Origin: Mesorhizobium caraganae
Lineage (GTDB): Bacteria; Pseudomonadota; Alphaproteobacteria; Rhizobiales; Rhizobiaceae
Length of the DNA: 64,000 nucleotides
Direction of reading: 5' to 3'
NCBI RefSeq assembly: GCF_016836705.1
Contig: NZ_JAFCGY010000001.1
Span: 806,001-870,000, forward strand
The notes beneath the pieces were generated by a model, which saw only the letters and a program-made list of their open reading frames with translations, did no database searches and was not told the origin of the DNA. A program made the translations under genes and the position numbers. Shown piece by piece: positions 27,483 through 37,202 of the stretch (the stretch's first letter is position 1; each line of letters starts with the position of its first letter).

Positions 27483-29093
27483 ATGTCGGAAGTCGGCAAA
27501 CGCAATTCCGCCTGCGCGATCGATCGTATCGGCCTGAAAACCACCGGCACGGTTCATTATAATTTTGGTGCGGCCGCCCTTTACGAGGACGCGATCCGCC
27601 GTGGCGAGGCCAGGTTGACCGCCGGCGGCGCCCTGCTTGCCGAGACCGGCCAGCACACCGGCCGCTCGCCCAAGGACAAGTTTGTCGTGCGCGACGGCGC
27701 CACCGAGGCCCATATCTGGTGGGACAACAACAAGGCGATTTCGCCGGCCCAGTTCGAGACGCTGTTCGCCGATTTCCTTGTCCACGCCGCGGACAAGGAT
27801 CTTTATGTGCAGGATCTCGTCGGCGGCGCCGATGCCGATCTGAAGCTGCCGACGCGGGTCATCACCGAATTCGCCTGGCACTCGCTGTTCATCCGCAACC
27901 TGCTCATTCGCCCCGATGCGGCCGAGCTCGAGCAGTTCGTGCCGGAGATGACGATCATCGACCTGCCGTCCTTCCGCGCCGATCCGGCCCGCCACGGCAG
28001 CCGCACCGAAACGGTGATTGCGGTCGACCTGATCCGCAAGATCGTGCTGATCGGTGGCACCTCCTATGCCGGCGAAATGAAGAAGTCGGTGTTCACCATG
28101 CTGAACTACCTCTTGCCGGCCAAGGGCGTCATGCCGATGCACTGCTCGGCCAATGAGGGACCGGCCGGCGACGCGGCGATCTTCTTCGGGCTTTCCGGCA
28201 CCGGCAAGACGACGCTGTCGGCCGATCCGTCACGCACGCTCATCGGCGACGACGAGCATGGCTGGGGGCCGCACGGCATCTTCAATTTCGAAGGCGGCTG
28301 CTACGCCAAGACGATCCGGCTGTCGGCCGAAGCCGAGCCGGAGATCTTTGCCACCACGCAGCGTTTCGGCACGGTGCTGGAAAATGTCGTGCTCGACGCA
28401 AACCGCGTGCCGGACTTCAACGACGGAAGGCTGACCGAAAACACGCGCTGCGCCTATCCGCTCGACTTCATCCCCAACGCCTCGAAGACCGGGCGCGCCA
28501 GCCACCCCAGGAACATCATCATGCTGACCGCCGATGCTTTCGGCGTCATGCCGCCGATCGCACGGCTGACCCCGGCGCAGGCTATGTATCATTTCCTCTC
28601 CGGCTACACGGCCAAGGTGGCCGGCACCGAAAAGGGCGTGACCGAGCCTGAAGCAACGTTCTCGACCTGTTTCGGCGCGCCGTTCATGCCGCGCCATCCC
28701 AAGGAATACGGCAATCTGCTGCGAGAGCTGATCGCCCGCCACGACGCCGATTGCTGGCTGGTCAACACCGGCTGGACCGGTGGCGCCTACGGCACCGGCA
28801 AGCGCATGCCGATCAAGGCGACGCGCGCCTTGCTGGCGGCCGCGCTCTGCGGTTCGCTGAAGGTGGCCGGCTTCCGCACCGATGCCAATTTCGGCTTCGA
28901 GGTGCCGGTGGCCGTTCCGGGCGTCGACAGCGCCATTCTCGACCCGCGCTCGACCTGGGCCGACAAGGCTGACTATGACCGCCAGGCAGCAAGGCTGGTC
29001 GGCATGTTCGCCGTCAACTTCGAGAAATTCGAAAGCCACGTCGATGCCGTCGTGCTCGGCGCCGCGCCGCGTCTGCAGGAGGCTGCGGAGTAA
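27483..29093 (+). CDS. pckA: Phosphoenolpyruvate carboxykinase (ATP)
   Basis: PckA converts oxaloacetate to PEP with ATP and is needed for gluconeogenesis on dicarboxylates, the main carbon of bacteroids. The 536-residue protein matches the ATP type: [12 protein letters not shown] (about 57-68), [15 protein letters not shown] near 200-214, the kinase loop [14 protein letters not shown] near 236 and LIGDDEHGW. The ATG at 27483 is preceded by AAGGGA; a TTG just upstream is in frame. It has its own terminator. Its place beside chvI is conserved in rhizobia. Confidence 0.96.
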   Translation: MSEVGKRNSACAIDRIGLKTTGTVHYNFGAAALYEDAIRRGEARLTAGGALLAETGQHTGRSPKDKFVVRDGATEAHIWWDNNKAISPAQFETLFADFLVHAADKDLYVQDLVGGADADLKLPTRVITEFAWHSLFIRNLLIRPDAAELEQFVPEMTIIDLPSFRADPARHGSRTETVIAVDLIRKIVLIGGTSYAGEMKKSVFTMLNYLLPAKGVMPMHCSANEGPAGDAAIFFGLSGTGKTTLSADPSRTLIGDDEHGWGPHGIFNFEGGCYAKTIRLSAEAEPEIFATTQRFGTVLENVVLDANRVPDFNDGRLTENTRCAYPLDFIPNASKTGRASHPRNIIMLTADAFGVMPPIARLTPAQAMYHFLSGYTAKVAGTEKGVTEPEATFSTCFGAPFMPRHPKEYGNLLRELIARHDADCWLVNTGWTGGAYGTGKRMPIKATRALLAAALCGSLKVAGFRTDANFGFEVPVAVPGVDSAILDPRSTWADKADYDRQAARLVGMFAVNFEKFESHVDAVVLGAAPRLQEAAE

Positions 29094-29121
29094 TCGCGAC
29101 GTCGCTCTCGGAATATCGTTG

Positions 29122-29152
29122 AAAGGCCCGGTCCCGATCGGGCCTTTTCTTT
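29122..29152 (+). terminator. Rho-independent terminator after pckA
   Basis: Stem aaaggcccg/cgggccttt (29122-29130 with 29139-29147) followed by tctttttc. It starts 28 bases after the pckA stop. Confidence 0.88.
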
Positions 29153-29179
29153 TTCGGTCCGCCGCGCCATGACTGCGGC

Positions 29180-29614
29180 ATGCCGATCGACGACATCATC
29201 ATTGCCGACGAAGCCGTGATCCACCAGGGCGACCTGCACGAGGATTTCATCCGCTCGTCCGGTCCCGGCGGCCAGAACGTCAACAAGGTGGCCACCGCCG
29301 TGCAGTTGCGCTTCGACGCGGCCAATGCGGCCGGCCTGTCGGAGCGCGTACGCGCACGCACCATCAAGCTTGCCGGCCAGCGCGCCACCAAGGATGGCGT
29401 CATCGTCATCGAGGCCGGGCGCTTCCGCACCCAGGAGCAGAACCGGGCCGATGCCCGGGCAAGGCTGACGGCGCTGGTCGCCAAGGCCGCCGAACCGCCG
29501 CCGCCGCCGAGCAAGAAGACCAGGCCGTCGAAAGGCGCGGTCGAGCGGCGTCTGAAGAGCAAGGCCGGGCGCGGCACGATCAAGAAGCTGCGCGGCCGGG
29601 TGGAAAACGACTAG
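29180..29614 (+). CDS. arfB: Peptidyl-tRNA hydrolase ArfB (ribosome rescue)
   Basis: ArfB enters stalled ribosomes and releases the peptide. The 144-residue protein has the release-factor motif RSSGPGGQNVNKVATAVQLR (GGQ near residues 30-32) and a basic, disordered C-terminal tail (KSKAGRGTIKKLRGR) that would sit in the mRNA channel. It lacks the tRNA-anticodon domains of RF1/RF2, which separates it from true release factors. It lies between the pckA terminator and alkB; only 80 bases separate it from the ATG I favour for alkB. Confidence 0.93.
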   Translation: MPIDDIIIADEAVIHQGDLHEDFIRSSGPGGQNVNKVATAVQLRFDAANAAGLSERVRARTIKLAGQRATKDGVIVIEAGRFRTQEQNRADARARLTALVAKAAEPPPPPSKKTRPSKGAVERRLKSKAGRGTIKKLRGRVEND

Positions 29615-29694
29615 GTTGAAGGGTGTTGGCGGCTTTCGGGTCGCCGTTTTCGGTTGGCGGTGGCATTGTTGACCGGATCAACCTGGGTCCACCC

Positions 29695-30306
29695 ATGCTC
29701 GTTCTGCCCAAAGGCGTCCGCCATATGCCTGGCTATTTGCCCCGCGCGGCGCAGGAAGCGCTGGTCGAAGACCTGCGCAAGGTGGTGCAGCAGGCGCCGC
29801 TGTTCGTGCCGGCGATGCCGCGCACCGGCAAGGAAATGAGCGTGCGCATGACCAATTGCGGCTCGCTCGGCTGGGTCACCGACAAGGAATTGGGATATCG
29901 CTACCAGCCGACGCATCCGTTGACCGGGGAGCCATGGCCGCCGATTCCCGGCGCGTTGATGCAATTATGGCAGGAGGTTTCCGCCTATCCGCAGCCGCCG
30001 GAGGCCTGCCTGGTCAATTTCTATACGCAGGACGCCAAAATGGGCCTGCACCAGGACCGCGACGAGGCCGATTTCTCGGCGCCCGTGGTGTCGGTCTCAC
30101 TCGGCGATGACTGCCTGTTCCGGGTCGGCCAGACGACGCGCGATGGCGGCACGAAATCGTTCCGCTTGAAAAGCGGCGATGTCGTCGTGCTCGGAGGTGA
30201 AGGCCGGCTCTGCTTCCACGGCGTCGACCGCATCTACCCGTCGACCTCGGCACTGCTGAAGAATGGCGGCCGCATCAATCTGACGCTGCGGCGGGTCAAT
30301 CCTTGA
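29695..30306 (+). CDS. alkB: AlkB-type 2-oxoglutarate/Fe(II) DNA repair dioxygenase
   Basis: AlkB removes methyl groups from 1-meA and 3-meC in DNA by oxidation. The 203-residue protein has the iron ligands in GLHQDRDEADF (His and Asp, near 119-123), a later His in CFHGVDRI (near 178) and the 2-oxoglutarate Arg residues in GRINLTLRRV at the end. TNCGSLGWVTD matches the nucleotide-recognition region. The start is uncertain: the ATG at 29695 (MLVLPKG) gives a family-like N-terminus, while a GTG at 29623 adds 24 residues. No close ribosome site decides it. Confidence 0.9.
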   Translation: MLVLPKGVRHMPGYLPRAAQEALVEDLRKVVQQAPLFVPAMPRTGKEMSVRMTNCGSLGWVTDKELGYRYQPTHPLTGEPWPPIPGALMQLWQEVSAYPQPPEACLVNFYTQDAKMGLHQDRDEADFSAPVVSVSLGDDCLFRVGQTTRDGGTKSFRLKSGDVVVLGGEGRLCFHGVDRIYPSTSALLKNGGRINLTLRRVNP

Positions 30307-30334
30307 CCCTGGCCATGCCTCGGCGGTGGCCGCC

Positions 30335-31885
30335 TCAGTCGCTCGAAGCGACTTTTCCCGAACCGTTGCGAAGGTAGACGCGGACGGTCTCGTCTTCAGC
30401 CAAAAGCCGATAGTTGCTCATGAAGCTGGCGAAATCGTCACGCGCCATCACGTGCGAGACCCATGATACATCCGCCTTCTGGACGATCATCAGCTCGGGC
30501 CTGGCGGTATTGAGCTCGCGGATCTTGGCGTCGAGGAAGTTGCGCTCCAGCGCGTCCAGCCGCGCCGCCTCGGCCATATCGCCTGCTTCGCGTTCCTGCT
30601 GCGCAAAGGCGGCGGCGAAGCCGCCAAGCCAGTCGCTGCAATAGGCCGATATCCACCGGCCGCCGATCATTCGGGCGAGCGGGTGGCCACTTTCGATGCC
30701 CGAGCCGATCAGGCCAACACCGGGATGATCGGTAACGGCGCGAATGCCGGCGACGAAGTCCGCCTCCGGCTTCTGGGTGTATTGGAACGGCAGCCAGTTC
30801 ACCGCAACCACGGCGGCAAGCAGAATTTTCTGGACCATGTCCGACCGCGCGGCATTGGGTGCCAAAGAGCGTTCGGCGAGACGGCACACGATCGCCGCCA
30901 GGATCAGAGCCACCGCCGGATAGGCATGGTAGGCCCAGCCCTTGGCCTGGTAGACCAGCGGAACGAAGCCGGCGAACGATGCGATCGCCAGCACCACGAC
31001 CAGCGGCGACAGCGCCCGGCCGCGGCACAACAGCAGGAACAGGCAGATCGAGACCAGGTAGGTGCCGCCATAGCTGGCCAGCACCAGCGTGTATTGCTTG
31101 TAGCGCATATAGGTGTCGGCTAGGGCCGGGTAGATGTCGCGCATGAACTCGGGATAGAGCCGGAGCACCGCTGCCAGATAGACGACGCAAGCGATGCCGA
31201 TAACCCAATATTCGATGGCAAACAGCGGCCGGATACTGCGCCGGCGCCAGGCGACGTAAAGCGCCGGCGCGAGGATCATCACCGCATAATAGGGTTTCAC
31301 CAGCACCATGACGCTGCCCGACAGGCCGGCCAGCGCGGCCAGCCACCATTGCGGTTCCGAAGGCCGGTCGTCGCCAGCGCGCCAGGCCATCAGCACCAGC
31401 AGCGGCAGCAGCAGCGCGATCCCCTGGTTCTCCCGCTCACTGAAACTGTTGCCGGGAAACAGCACCAGCAGGGCCAGAAACACCGGCACCAGCCTGTACA
31501 GGACCGGATTTTCGACGAACCGGGCGCGATGCGCGATGAACCCGGCAAACCACAGGCCAAAAACACACAATCCATAGCTGTAGGCATGGACGACGTGTTC
31601 CGGCGCAACCCCGATCCGGTTGGCGACATACACCGCGGGCATATATAGCCAGACGCTGAACGGCGGATTGGTCTCGATCAGGTCGACATAGAGGCGATCG
31701 CCGGCCAGCATCCGTTCGCACAGCGTAATCAGCCAGCTGGTGTCGGGAATGACGCCCCAGCGCATCTGCCAGAATGGCGCTGCTGCCACGACTGCCAGGC
31801 TCGCAATCAGAACCCACGTGGCCTGACGGTGTTGCCTGGCAACAGGCTGGCTGCTCGGCGCGTCGAGATCAGACAGGACGGTCAT
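30335..31885 (-). CDS. Polytopic membrane glycosyltransferase (GT-C-like), paralog 2
   Basis: A 516-residue membrane protein with roughly ten hydrophobic helices. After the first helix it has IPDTSWLITLCERMLAGDRL and LIETNPPFSVWLYMP (about residues 51-87), shared almost motif for motif with the neighbouring upstream gene. The acidic residue in the first loop and the ETNPPFS box suggest a GT-C-type transferase that uses a polyprenyl-phosphate sugar on the periplasmic side; this is inference. Its ATG overlaps the stop of the upstream paralog (ATGA). It is the last gene of the five-gene cassette. Confidence 0.75.
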   Translation of the reverse strand: MTVLSDLDAPSSQPVARQHRQATWVLIASLAVVAAAPFWQMRWGVIPDTSWLITLCERMLAGDRLYVDLIETNPPFSVWLYMPAVYVANRIGVAPEHVVHAYSYGLCVFGLWFAGFIAHRARFVENPVLYRLVPVFLALLVLFPGNSFSERENQGIALLLPLLVLMAWRAGDDRPSEPQWWLAALAGLSGSVMVLVKPYYAVMILAPALYVAWRRRSIRPLFAIEYWVIGIACVVYLAAVLRLYPEFMRDIYPALADTYMRYKQYTLVLASYGGTYLVSICLFLLLCRGRALSPLVVVLAIASFAGFVPLVYQAKGWAYHAYPAVALILAAIVCRLAERSLAPNAARSDMVQKILLAAVVAVNWLPFQYTQKPEADFVAGIRAVTDHPGVGLIGSGIESGHPLARMIGGRWISAYCSDWLGGFAAAFAQQEREAGDMAEAARLDALERNFLDAKIRELNTARPELMIVQKADVSWVSHVMARDDFASFMSNYRLLAEDETVRVYLRNGSGKVASSD

Positions 31886-33489
31886 TGGTTACTGCCGCTC
31901 GCCTGGCGACCAACCTGACAGTCATGACTGCCTACCGTGCAACGCAGATAGACGGTGATCAGCGGCTCGGTATACAGCACACGATAGTCGCTCAAAGCGG
32001 CCGCAATCCTCTTGTCCTGCAGCATCAGGGTGTTCCAGGACGGATCGGCTTCCGGGCCTGACAGCACGACGTCGGGCTTCTTCGACGCTATCTCGATGGC
32101 ATGTTCACCAATGAGCTGATCGCGGATGCCTTCCAGTTTTTCTCTTTGACCGGGATTGCCCGCGTCGCGAGCGAGCACGTCCGCATTCGACACCGCCCAG
32201 GCGGACGACTGGCGCGCTATGAAACTGCCGCCAACCAACCTGGTGAGCGGATGCGCAACTTGCATCTGGCCGGCAATCGACACGATCGTCGGATTTTCGA
32301 TCGTACCGCGAATCACGGCGGCAGCCCGCACGATCGGTTCGCTGTCGGTGGTCAGCGCCGCATACTGCGCCCTGATCGTCACTTGCAGCACAAGCGCGCA
32401 GCCGAACACCAGCGCTGCTTTGCGAATGCTGGCCGCACTCTGAAAGCCACCGAACCGCAAAAGCAGGACGCCAAATGCAATCGTGGAGACAACGACCATC
32501 GGAAGCGCGTGGTTTGGCCAACCCTTGCCCATGATCAGAAAGGCTGGGACAAAGCCCAGCGCGCTCGCCAGCAGGATCTTCATATCCCAATGCAGGGCTC
32601 GCATTCCGCCCGCCGCGATGACGGTGGCGACAGCCAGCAGCAGGACGATCTTCGGCCAATTGGCCATATTGTCGACGAGCGAAACACGCAGCGGCAGATA
32701 GATTTCCCGCACGAAGGGCAGAATCTCATCGAAATAGGCGCGATCGAACATCGCAATCGAAGTGACATAGGCAATCGCGATCGCAGCGCCGAGGAGATTT
32801 TCCGTGACGAAGAACGGTTTCAGGGACCGTCTTTGAAGTGCAAGGCACAGAGACGGCACCATCAATGCCAACGCAAAATGCGGCGGCTTGACCATAACCA
32901 CCACGCCGGCACCCAGTCCCGCCACGATGCGCTCGACAGGCGAGCCGGCGGCGAAGTTCGGCATGCGCTGTCGTGCGCATTGCAGCGCCAGCCAGGGAAG
33001 AATGCCGATCAGCGCGAACTGTTCGCGCTGGCCGAATTGATCTGGCAGAAAACACAGGATCATGAACAGTGCGCCCGCCGCCAGCCAAAGTGCACGCGGC
33101 TGCCGGTAAACCGGGTCGGCACGGGCGAGAATTCGAGCGGATAGGAACAGGCTGGCCAAACTCAGGCAGATGACGCCGAGCGTCAGCCAGAGTTCGGCGC
33201 GCCCGCCGACAAGCTTCTCCAAAAGCATGAACGGCATGTAGAGCCAGATCGAGAATGGCGGATTGGTCTCCAGCATATCCGTGTTCAGCCGCGCTCCTGC
33301 AAGCAGGCGGTCACAGACAATCAGCAGCCATGACACGTCGACATTGGTCAGCATCGCCACTGTTGAAAGCCAAACGGCGTACGACACGATCAGGCCTATC
33401 AGCAGAAATGGGGCCGCACCAAGCCTTGCGAGCCGTGAGAAGGGGCTTTCGCTGGCCGGCGGCGAGCCGACGAATTGCGAACTAGACAT
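31882..33489 (-). CDS. Polytopic membrane glycosyltransferase (GT-C-like), paralog 1
   Basis: A 535-residue membrane protein, tandem paralog of the gene that follows. It has DVSWLLIVCDRLLAGARL and MLETNPPFSIWLYMPFML (about 51-88) after helix 1, then eight or more further helices and a soluble C-terminal tail. The stretch DVSWLL/DTSWLI holds an Asp that could be the catalytic acid of a GT-C enzyme. A GTG codon lies just before the ATG used here. The start overlaps the gtrA-like stop by 8 bases. Substrate and acceptor are unknown. Confidence 0.75.
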   Translation of the reverse strand: MSSSQFVGSPPASESPFSRLARLGAAPFLLIGLIVSYAVWLSTVAMLTNVDVSWLLIVCDRLLAGARLNTDMLETNPPFSIWLYMPFMLLEKLVGGRAELWLTLGVICLSLASLFLSARILARADPVYRQPRALWLAAGALFMILCFLPDQFGQREQFALIGILPWLALQCARQRMPNFAAGSPVERIVAGLGAGVVVMVKPPHFALALMVPSLCLALQRRSLKPFFVTENLLGAAIAIAYVTSIAMFDRAYFDEILPFVREIYLPLRVSLVDNMANWPKIVLLLAVATVIAAGGMRALHWDMKILLASALGFVPAFLIMGKGWPNHALPMVVVSTIAFGVLLLRFGGFQSAASIRKAALVFGCALVLQVTIRAQYAALTTDSEPIVRAAAVIRGTIENPTIVSIAGQMQVAHPLTRLVGGSFIARQSSAWAVSNADVLARDAGNPGQREKLEGIRDQLIGEHAIEIASKKPDVVLSGPEADPSWNTLMLQDKRIAAALSDYRVLYTEPLITVYLRCTVGSHDCQVGRQASGSNQ

Positions 33490-33877
33490 CACGGAACACC
33501 CAGCGGCCCAGCACGATATAGTTGACTATCGGCACCGCGATGCAGGTGAGCAGGATTGGGATCGCGGCCGGGATTCCGAGCATCTGGGTGAGCAATCCGG
33601 GCAAGACAACCGCGACGATGAGCCCGGACGCGGTGAGCAGGAGAAAGCGCGGCAGTTCCATTGCATGATCGCCGCCAGACATGAAGGTGAAGTACTTGTG
33701 CCCGGTATAGGAGAACAGCGCCGCGATGGCGTATGCCGCAACCGAAGCCAGCGTCGCTGGCAGGATAGCTTCCTGGCCACGCGACAGAACGAACGCGCAG
33801 ACCGCATAGATCAGCGTCGAGCCTACACCGATAAGCGCAAACCGCGACATGCGGTGATATGACGGGCGTCCCTGCAT
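33482..33877 (-). CDS. GtrA-like membrane protein
   Basis: A 131-residue protein with four membrane helices and the GtrA-family signature FALIGVGSTLIYAV at the first helix and SYTGHKYFTF between helices 2 and 3. GtrA proteins are thought to flip polyprenyl-phosphate-linked sugar across the inner membrane. The ATG at 33877 starts 7 bases past the methyltransferase stop; an ATG nine codons later is also possible. With a GtrB-like transferase upstream and two GT-C-like enzymes downstream it completes a Gtr-type set. Confidence 0.85.
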   Translation of the reverse strand: MQGRPSYHRMSRFALIGVGSTLIYAVCAFVLSRGQEAILPATLASVAAYAIAALFSYTGHKYFTFMSGGDHAMELPRFLLLTASGLIVAVVLPGLLTQMLGIPAAIPILLTCIAVPIVNYIVLGRWVFRDV

Positions 33878-33884
33878 GCCCCGG

Positions 33885-34655
33885 TCAAGCCGCCAATCTG
33901 CTTGAAACCGGAGCTGTATTCTCGGCGGGCTGTTTGCCGAACACCGCCAGCAGCGACACGCCGAACGGCAAGGTTGCATTAGGCACGATGCGGCGCTCGG
34001 CCGAAAACATCGCCCGCATCACCGCATTGATCGGCCCGGGCGGCGTCGCATGGCCGGACGGTCGCGCCGGCTTGCGCATCCGGTCCGCCAGCCGCGCCAG
34101 CGCCGCGATAGGGAAAAGCGCCGCATTGGTATAGGTCAGCTGATCGATCCGATAGCCTGCGGCTTCGATGCGTCCGCGCAGCAGGCTGCGCGAATAGCGG
34201 CGCATGTGATGCAGGCCGACGTCATGCGTGCTCCACAGCCACTGATGCGCCGGAACCGTCAACACAACCCGGCCGCCCGGTTTCAGCATGTGGCGGATCG
34301 CCTCCAGGGACGCCTCGTCCTCGGCGACATGCTCCAGCACGTCGAACAGGCAGATGAGGTCGAAGCTTGCCGGTGCGACCGGGATGTTGTCGGGCAGGTG
34401 GCCAGGCAGAAAGTCGCGGCCGGTCTTTTCGCGCGCGATCTGCCGCGCGAGGTCGCTCATTTCGACGGCGGAAACCGCGCCGAACTGTTCCAGCATCGAT
34501 ATGTTGCCGCCGGTCCCGGCGCCAATCTCAAGGATTTTCGCGTCCTGCGGCAGATCGAGGCTGCGAATGACGGCTTCGGCTATGGCCCGGCGTCCGCAGA
34601 ACCACCAATGCCTGTCTTCGGTTGCCGCCATGTTGCGATAGGCGTCGAGTTCCAT
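33885..34655 (-). CDS. Class I SAM-dependent methyltransferase
   Basis: A 256-residue methyltransferase with the SAM-binding loop ILEIGAGTGGNISMLEQF (about residues 40-57), the acidic end of the second strand (VSAVEMSDLA) and FDLICLFDVLEHVAEDEASL (about 100-119). The N-terminus MELDAYRNMAATEDRHWWF is of the kind found in methyltransferases of glycan and lipid clusters. It overlaps the GT2 gene by ATGA. It may methylate a sugar or lipid carrier in the cassette, but the substrate cannot be read from the sequence. Confidence 0.85.
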   Translation of the reverse strand: MELDAYRNMAATEDRHWWFCGRRAIAEAVIRSLDLPQDAKILEIGAGTGGNISMLEQFGAVSAVEMSDLARQIAREKTGRDFLPGHLPDNIPVAPASFDLICLFDVLEHVAEDEASLEAIRHMLKPGGRVVLTVPAHQWLWSTHDVGLHHMRRYSRSLLRGRIEAAGYRIDQLTYTNAALFPIAALARLADRMRKPARPSGHATPPGPINAVMRAMFSAERRIVPNATLPFGVSLLAVFGKQPAENTAPVSSRLAA

Positions 34656-35653
34656 CAGTCGGTACCCTCGAATGTGCGTCGTACGATGTAGATCGGGCGC
34701 TGTTTGATCTCGGCATAGACCCTGCCGAGATACTGGCCGATGATGCCGATGCCGAGCAGCTGGATGCCGCCGAGGAAGAGCACGCTGACCAGCAACGATG
34801 CGTAGCCCGGCACATCGACGCCGAAGATCATCGTCTTGGCGACGATCACCAGCCCATAGAGGAACGACAAGGCCGAGATGACAGCGCCGACATAGGTCCA
34901 GATCTCAAGCGGTGCGGTGGAGAAGCTGGTGATGCCCTCGAGGGCGAAGTTCCACAGCTTCCAGCTGGAGAATTTCGACTGGCCGGCGATGCGCTGGTCG
35001 CGGACATAGTCGACGGTCGCGGTGCGGAAGCCGACCCAGGCGAACAGGCCCTTCATGAAGCGGCGGCGCTCGGGCAAGGAGCGCAGCGCCTCGATCACCT
35101 GGCGATCGATCAGGCGAAAGTCGCCGACATCGTGCGGGATCTTCTGCTGCGCGATCCAGTTGTGGACGCGGTAGAACATCGAAGCGGAGCGCTGCTTGAC
35201 AAAACTGTCACTCGACCTGTCCGTGCGCTTGGCCAGGACCACCTCGAAGCCTTCGCGCCATTTTTCGATCAGCAGCGGAATGACATGCGGCGGATCCTGC
35301 AGGTCGACGTCGATCGGGATGGCGGCTTCGGCGTCGCAGCAATCGAGCCCGGCGGTCATCGCGGCTTCCTTGCCGAAATTCCGCGACAGGTCGATCACCT
35401 GGATGCGTGGATCGGCGCGCTGCGCCTCGATCAGCCGCTCGAGCGTGGCGTCGGTGCTGCCGTCATTGACGAAGATGAGCTCGAACGTTTCCTTCAACGG
35501 GTCGATGCTTGCGCACACCGCCTTGAGGAAAGGTGCGATTGCGGCTTCCTCATTGTGCACCGGTACGATCAGCGCAACGGTCGCCGTCCCGTCCTGCGGA
35601 CGCACGGTGGGGCCTGCTGCTGGCCGATCGATATGAAGGAATGGCGCGTTCAT
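34655..35653 (-). CDS. GtrB/DPM1-like GT2 glycosyltransferase
   Basis: A 332-residue family-2 glycosyltransferase that would load a sugar on polyprenyl phosphate. The GT-A domain shows ALIVPVHNEEAAI (near 28), FVNDGSTDATLERL (near 60) and the DxD-type site PIDVDLQDPPHVI (near 115), and two C-terminal membrane helices (WTYVGAVISALSFLYGL and ASLLVSVLFLGGIQLLGI). This form is that of GtrB and bacterial dolichol-phosphate mannose synthases. It is the first gene of the cassette. The ATG at 35653 is preferred over a TTG 11 codons upstream. An AT-rich gap of about 100 bases with a likely promoter precedes it. Confidence 0.88.
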   Translation of the reverse strand: MNAPFLHIDRPAAGPTVRPQDGTATVALIVPVHNEEAAIAPFLKAVCASIDPLKETFELIFVNDGSTDATLERLIEAQRADPRIQVIDLSRNFGKEAAMTAGLDCCDAEAAIPIDVDLQDPPHVIPLLIEKWREGFEVVLAKRTDRSSDSFVKQRSASMFYRVHNWIAQQKIPHDVGDFRLIDRQVIEALRSLPERRRFMKGLFAWVGFRTATVDYVRDQRIAGQSKFSSWKLWNFALEGITSFSTAPLEIWTYVGAVISALSFLYGLVIVAKTMIFGVDVPGYASLLVSVLFLGGIQLLGIGIIGQYLGRVYAEIKQRPIYIVRRTFEGTD

Positions 35654-35751
35654 TGCCTGCCCAAGCCCGCGGATCAGGCGCAACAATAGGCAAGTCTGGG
35701 TTAAGATGACTTTAAGTTATAGTCTTTGATTTCAACCAATAGGGTGGGATT

Positions 35752-36711
35752 TCACAGTTTCCTGAGCGCCACTTCCTCGACCAGGTGATTGGCGCCCTTG
35801 CGCAGGATGAGGTCGGCGCGCGCCCTCGTCGGCACGATGTTCTCGCGCAAATTTTTCAGGTTGATGTTGGTCCACAAGCCTTCCGCAATGGCGCGCGCGG
35901 CGTCTTCGGAAAGTTGCGAATAGCGGTGGAAGAAGGAGTCCGGATTGCGGAAGGCCGTCTCGCGCAGCCGCATGAAGCGGGCGATGTACCAGTGATGAAT
36001 CAGCTTTTCGTCGGCATCGATATAGATGGCGAAATCGAAGAAATCGGACAGGAACGGCACGATCTTGCCGTCCTTCGGCAGTTTGCCGGGCTGCAGCACA
36101 TTGATGCCTTCGAAGATCAATATGTCGGGCCGGTCGATGGTGACGAACTCGCCGGGAATGACGTCATAGGTCAAATGCGAATAGACCGGCGCGCGGACAT
36201 TGCGCTGCGCCGATTTGATGCCCGAGAGGAAACGCAGCAGCGCACCGACATCGTAGCTGTCGGGAAAGCCCTTGCGCTCCATCAGATTGTCGCGCCGCAA
36301 CACCTTGTTGGGTAAGAGAAAACCGTCGGTGGTGATGAGGTCGACCTTGGGGCTCGACGGCCAGCGCGCCAGAAGCTCCTTCAGCACGCGCGCCGTGGTC
36401 GACTTGCCGACCGCGACCGAACCGGCAATGCCGATGATGAACGGCGTCTTGACCACATCCAGCGCGTTGAAAAAGGCCTGGCGTTGCCGGAACAGCAGCT
36501 GGCTGGCCTCGACATGGGCCGACAGCAGCCGCGACAGCGACAGATAGATGCGCTTGACCTCTTCGAGGTCGACTGGGTCGTTGAGCGAGCGCAGACGGCT
36601 GATCTCGTCTTCGCTTAGCGTCATCGGCGTGTCGGCGCGGAATTTCGACCATTGCTCGGCCGAGAAGAAACGATAGGGGGAATATTTCTCGGTCGGAGCG
36701 AGCTGGTCCAT
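35752..36711 (-). CDS. coaA: Pantothenate kinase, type I
   Basis: CoaA phosphorylates pantothenate, the first step to coenzyme A. The 319-residue protein has the P-loop [19 protein letters not shown] (near residues 90-108), TTDGFLLPN near 147 and [20 protein letters not shown] near 196, all type I features. It is the last gene of the histidine cluster direction, 133 bases downstream of hisE; the gap contains a palindromic repeat. The pairing of coaA with hisE is common in rhizobia. Confidence 0.96.
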   Translation of the reverse strand: MDQLAPTEKYSPYRFFSAEQWSKFRADTPMTLSEDEISRLRSLNDPVDLEEVKRIYLSLSRLLSAHVEASQLLFRQRQAFFNALDVVKTPFIIGIAGSVAVGKSTTARVLKELLARWPSSPKVDLITTDGFLLPNKVLRRDNLMERKGFPDSYDVGALLRFLSGIKSAQRNVRAPVYSHLTYDVIPGEFVTIDRPDILIFEGINVLQPGKLPKDGKIVPFLSDFFDFAIYIDADEKLIHHWYIARFMRLRETAFRNPDSFFHRYSQLSEDAARAIAEGLWTNINLKNLRENIVPTRARADLILRKGANHLVEEVALRKL

Positions 36712-36729
36712 CGAGTTTCCTGCCCTCTA

Positions 36730-36778
36730 GGGCATGATGCCGAAAAGTGTGAAGCGGTTTTCGGGTGACATCATGCTC
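36730..36778. repeat. Short palindromic intergenic element, family C, copy 5
   Basis: gggcatgatgccgaaaa and ttttcgggtgacatcatgctcc form an imperfect palindrome with gtgtgaagcgg in the centre. It fills the space between hisE and coaA and shares the core with copies at 9474 and 47757. Confidence 0.72.
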
Positions 36779-36844
36779 CCTCTATCAAATTTAGAGACGG
36801 ATTCAGATTTCAGGCCTCGGCCTGAAATCATCCGGCTCTAGCGG

Positions 36845-37168
36845 TCAACCCTTCGACCGCGAAGCCTTTTCGGCGACGCCCGAGCGGCCGGTGCGGCTCT
36901 CGAGCTCGCGCAGTACGTCGTCCAGCGGAACTCCCGCGATGCCGAGCACGACAAGCCAATGATATATAAGATCGGCACTTTCGGAAACGAGGGCTTTTTT
37001 GTCGCCTTTGACGGCGGCAATGACGGTCTCGACCGCCTCCTCGCCAAGCTTCTGCGCGGCCTTGTCCATGCCCTTGGCAAACAGTTTCGCCGTCCACGAG
37101 TCCGGGTCGCCGGACTGGGCGCGTTGGGCGATGATTGTCTCCAGCTCGGAGAGCGAGAATTCAGCCAT
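36845..37168 (-). CDS. hisE: Phosphoribosyl-ATP pyrophosphohydrolase
   Basis: HisE hydrolyses PR-ATP to PR-AMP, the second step of histidine synthesis. The 107-residue all-helical protein has [17 protein letters not shown] (about 40-56) with the metal-binding Glu residues and [14 protein letters not shown] (about 62-75). The ATG at 37168 is selected because the protein then has the family's N-terminus ([10 protein letters not shown]). It lies 34 bases past hisF. The fused or separate HisI domain is not present here. Confidence 0.94.
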   Translation of the reverse strand: MAEFSLSELETIIAQRAQSGDPDSWTAKLFAKGMDKAAQKLGEEAVETVIAAVKGDKKALVSESADLIYHWLVVLGIAGVPLDDVLRELESRTGRSGVAEKASRSKG

Positions 37169-37202
37169 GGCGCGTAGCAAGCCTTTCTTAGCCGGAAACG
37201 CT

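Noticed and set aside
29623..29694. Longer AlkB starting from GTG at 29623
   Set aside because: The added 24 residues are low-complexity and the GTG has no properly spaced ribosome site; kept only as an alternative in the annotation.
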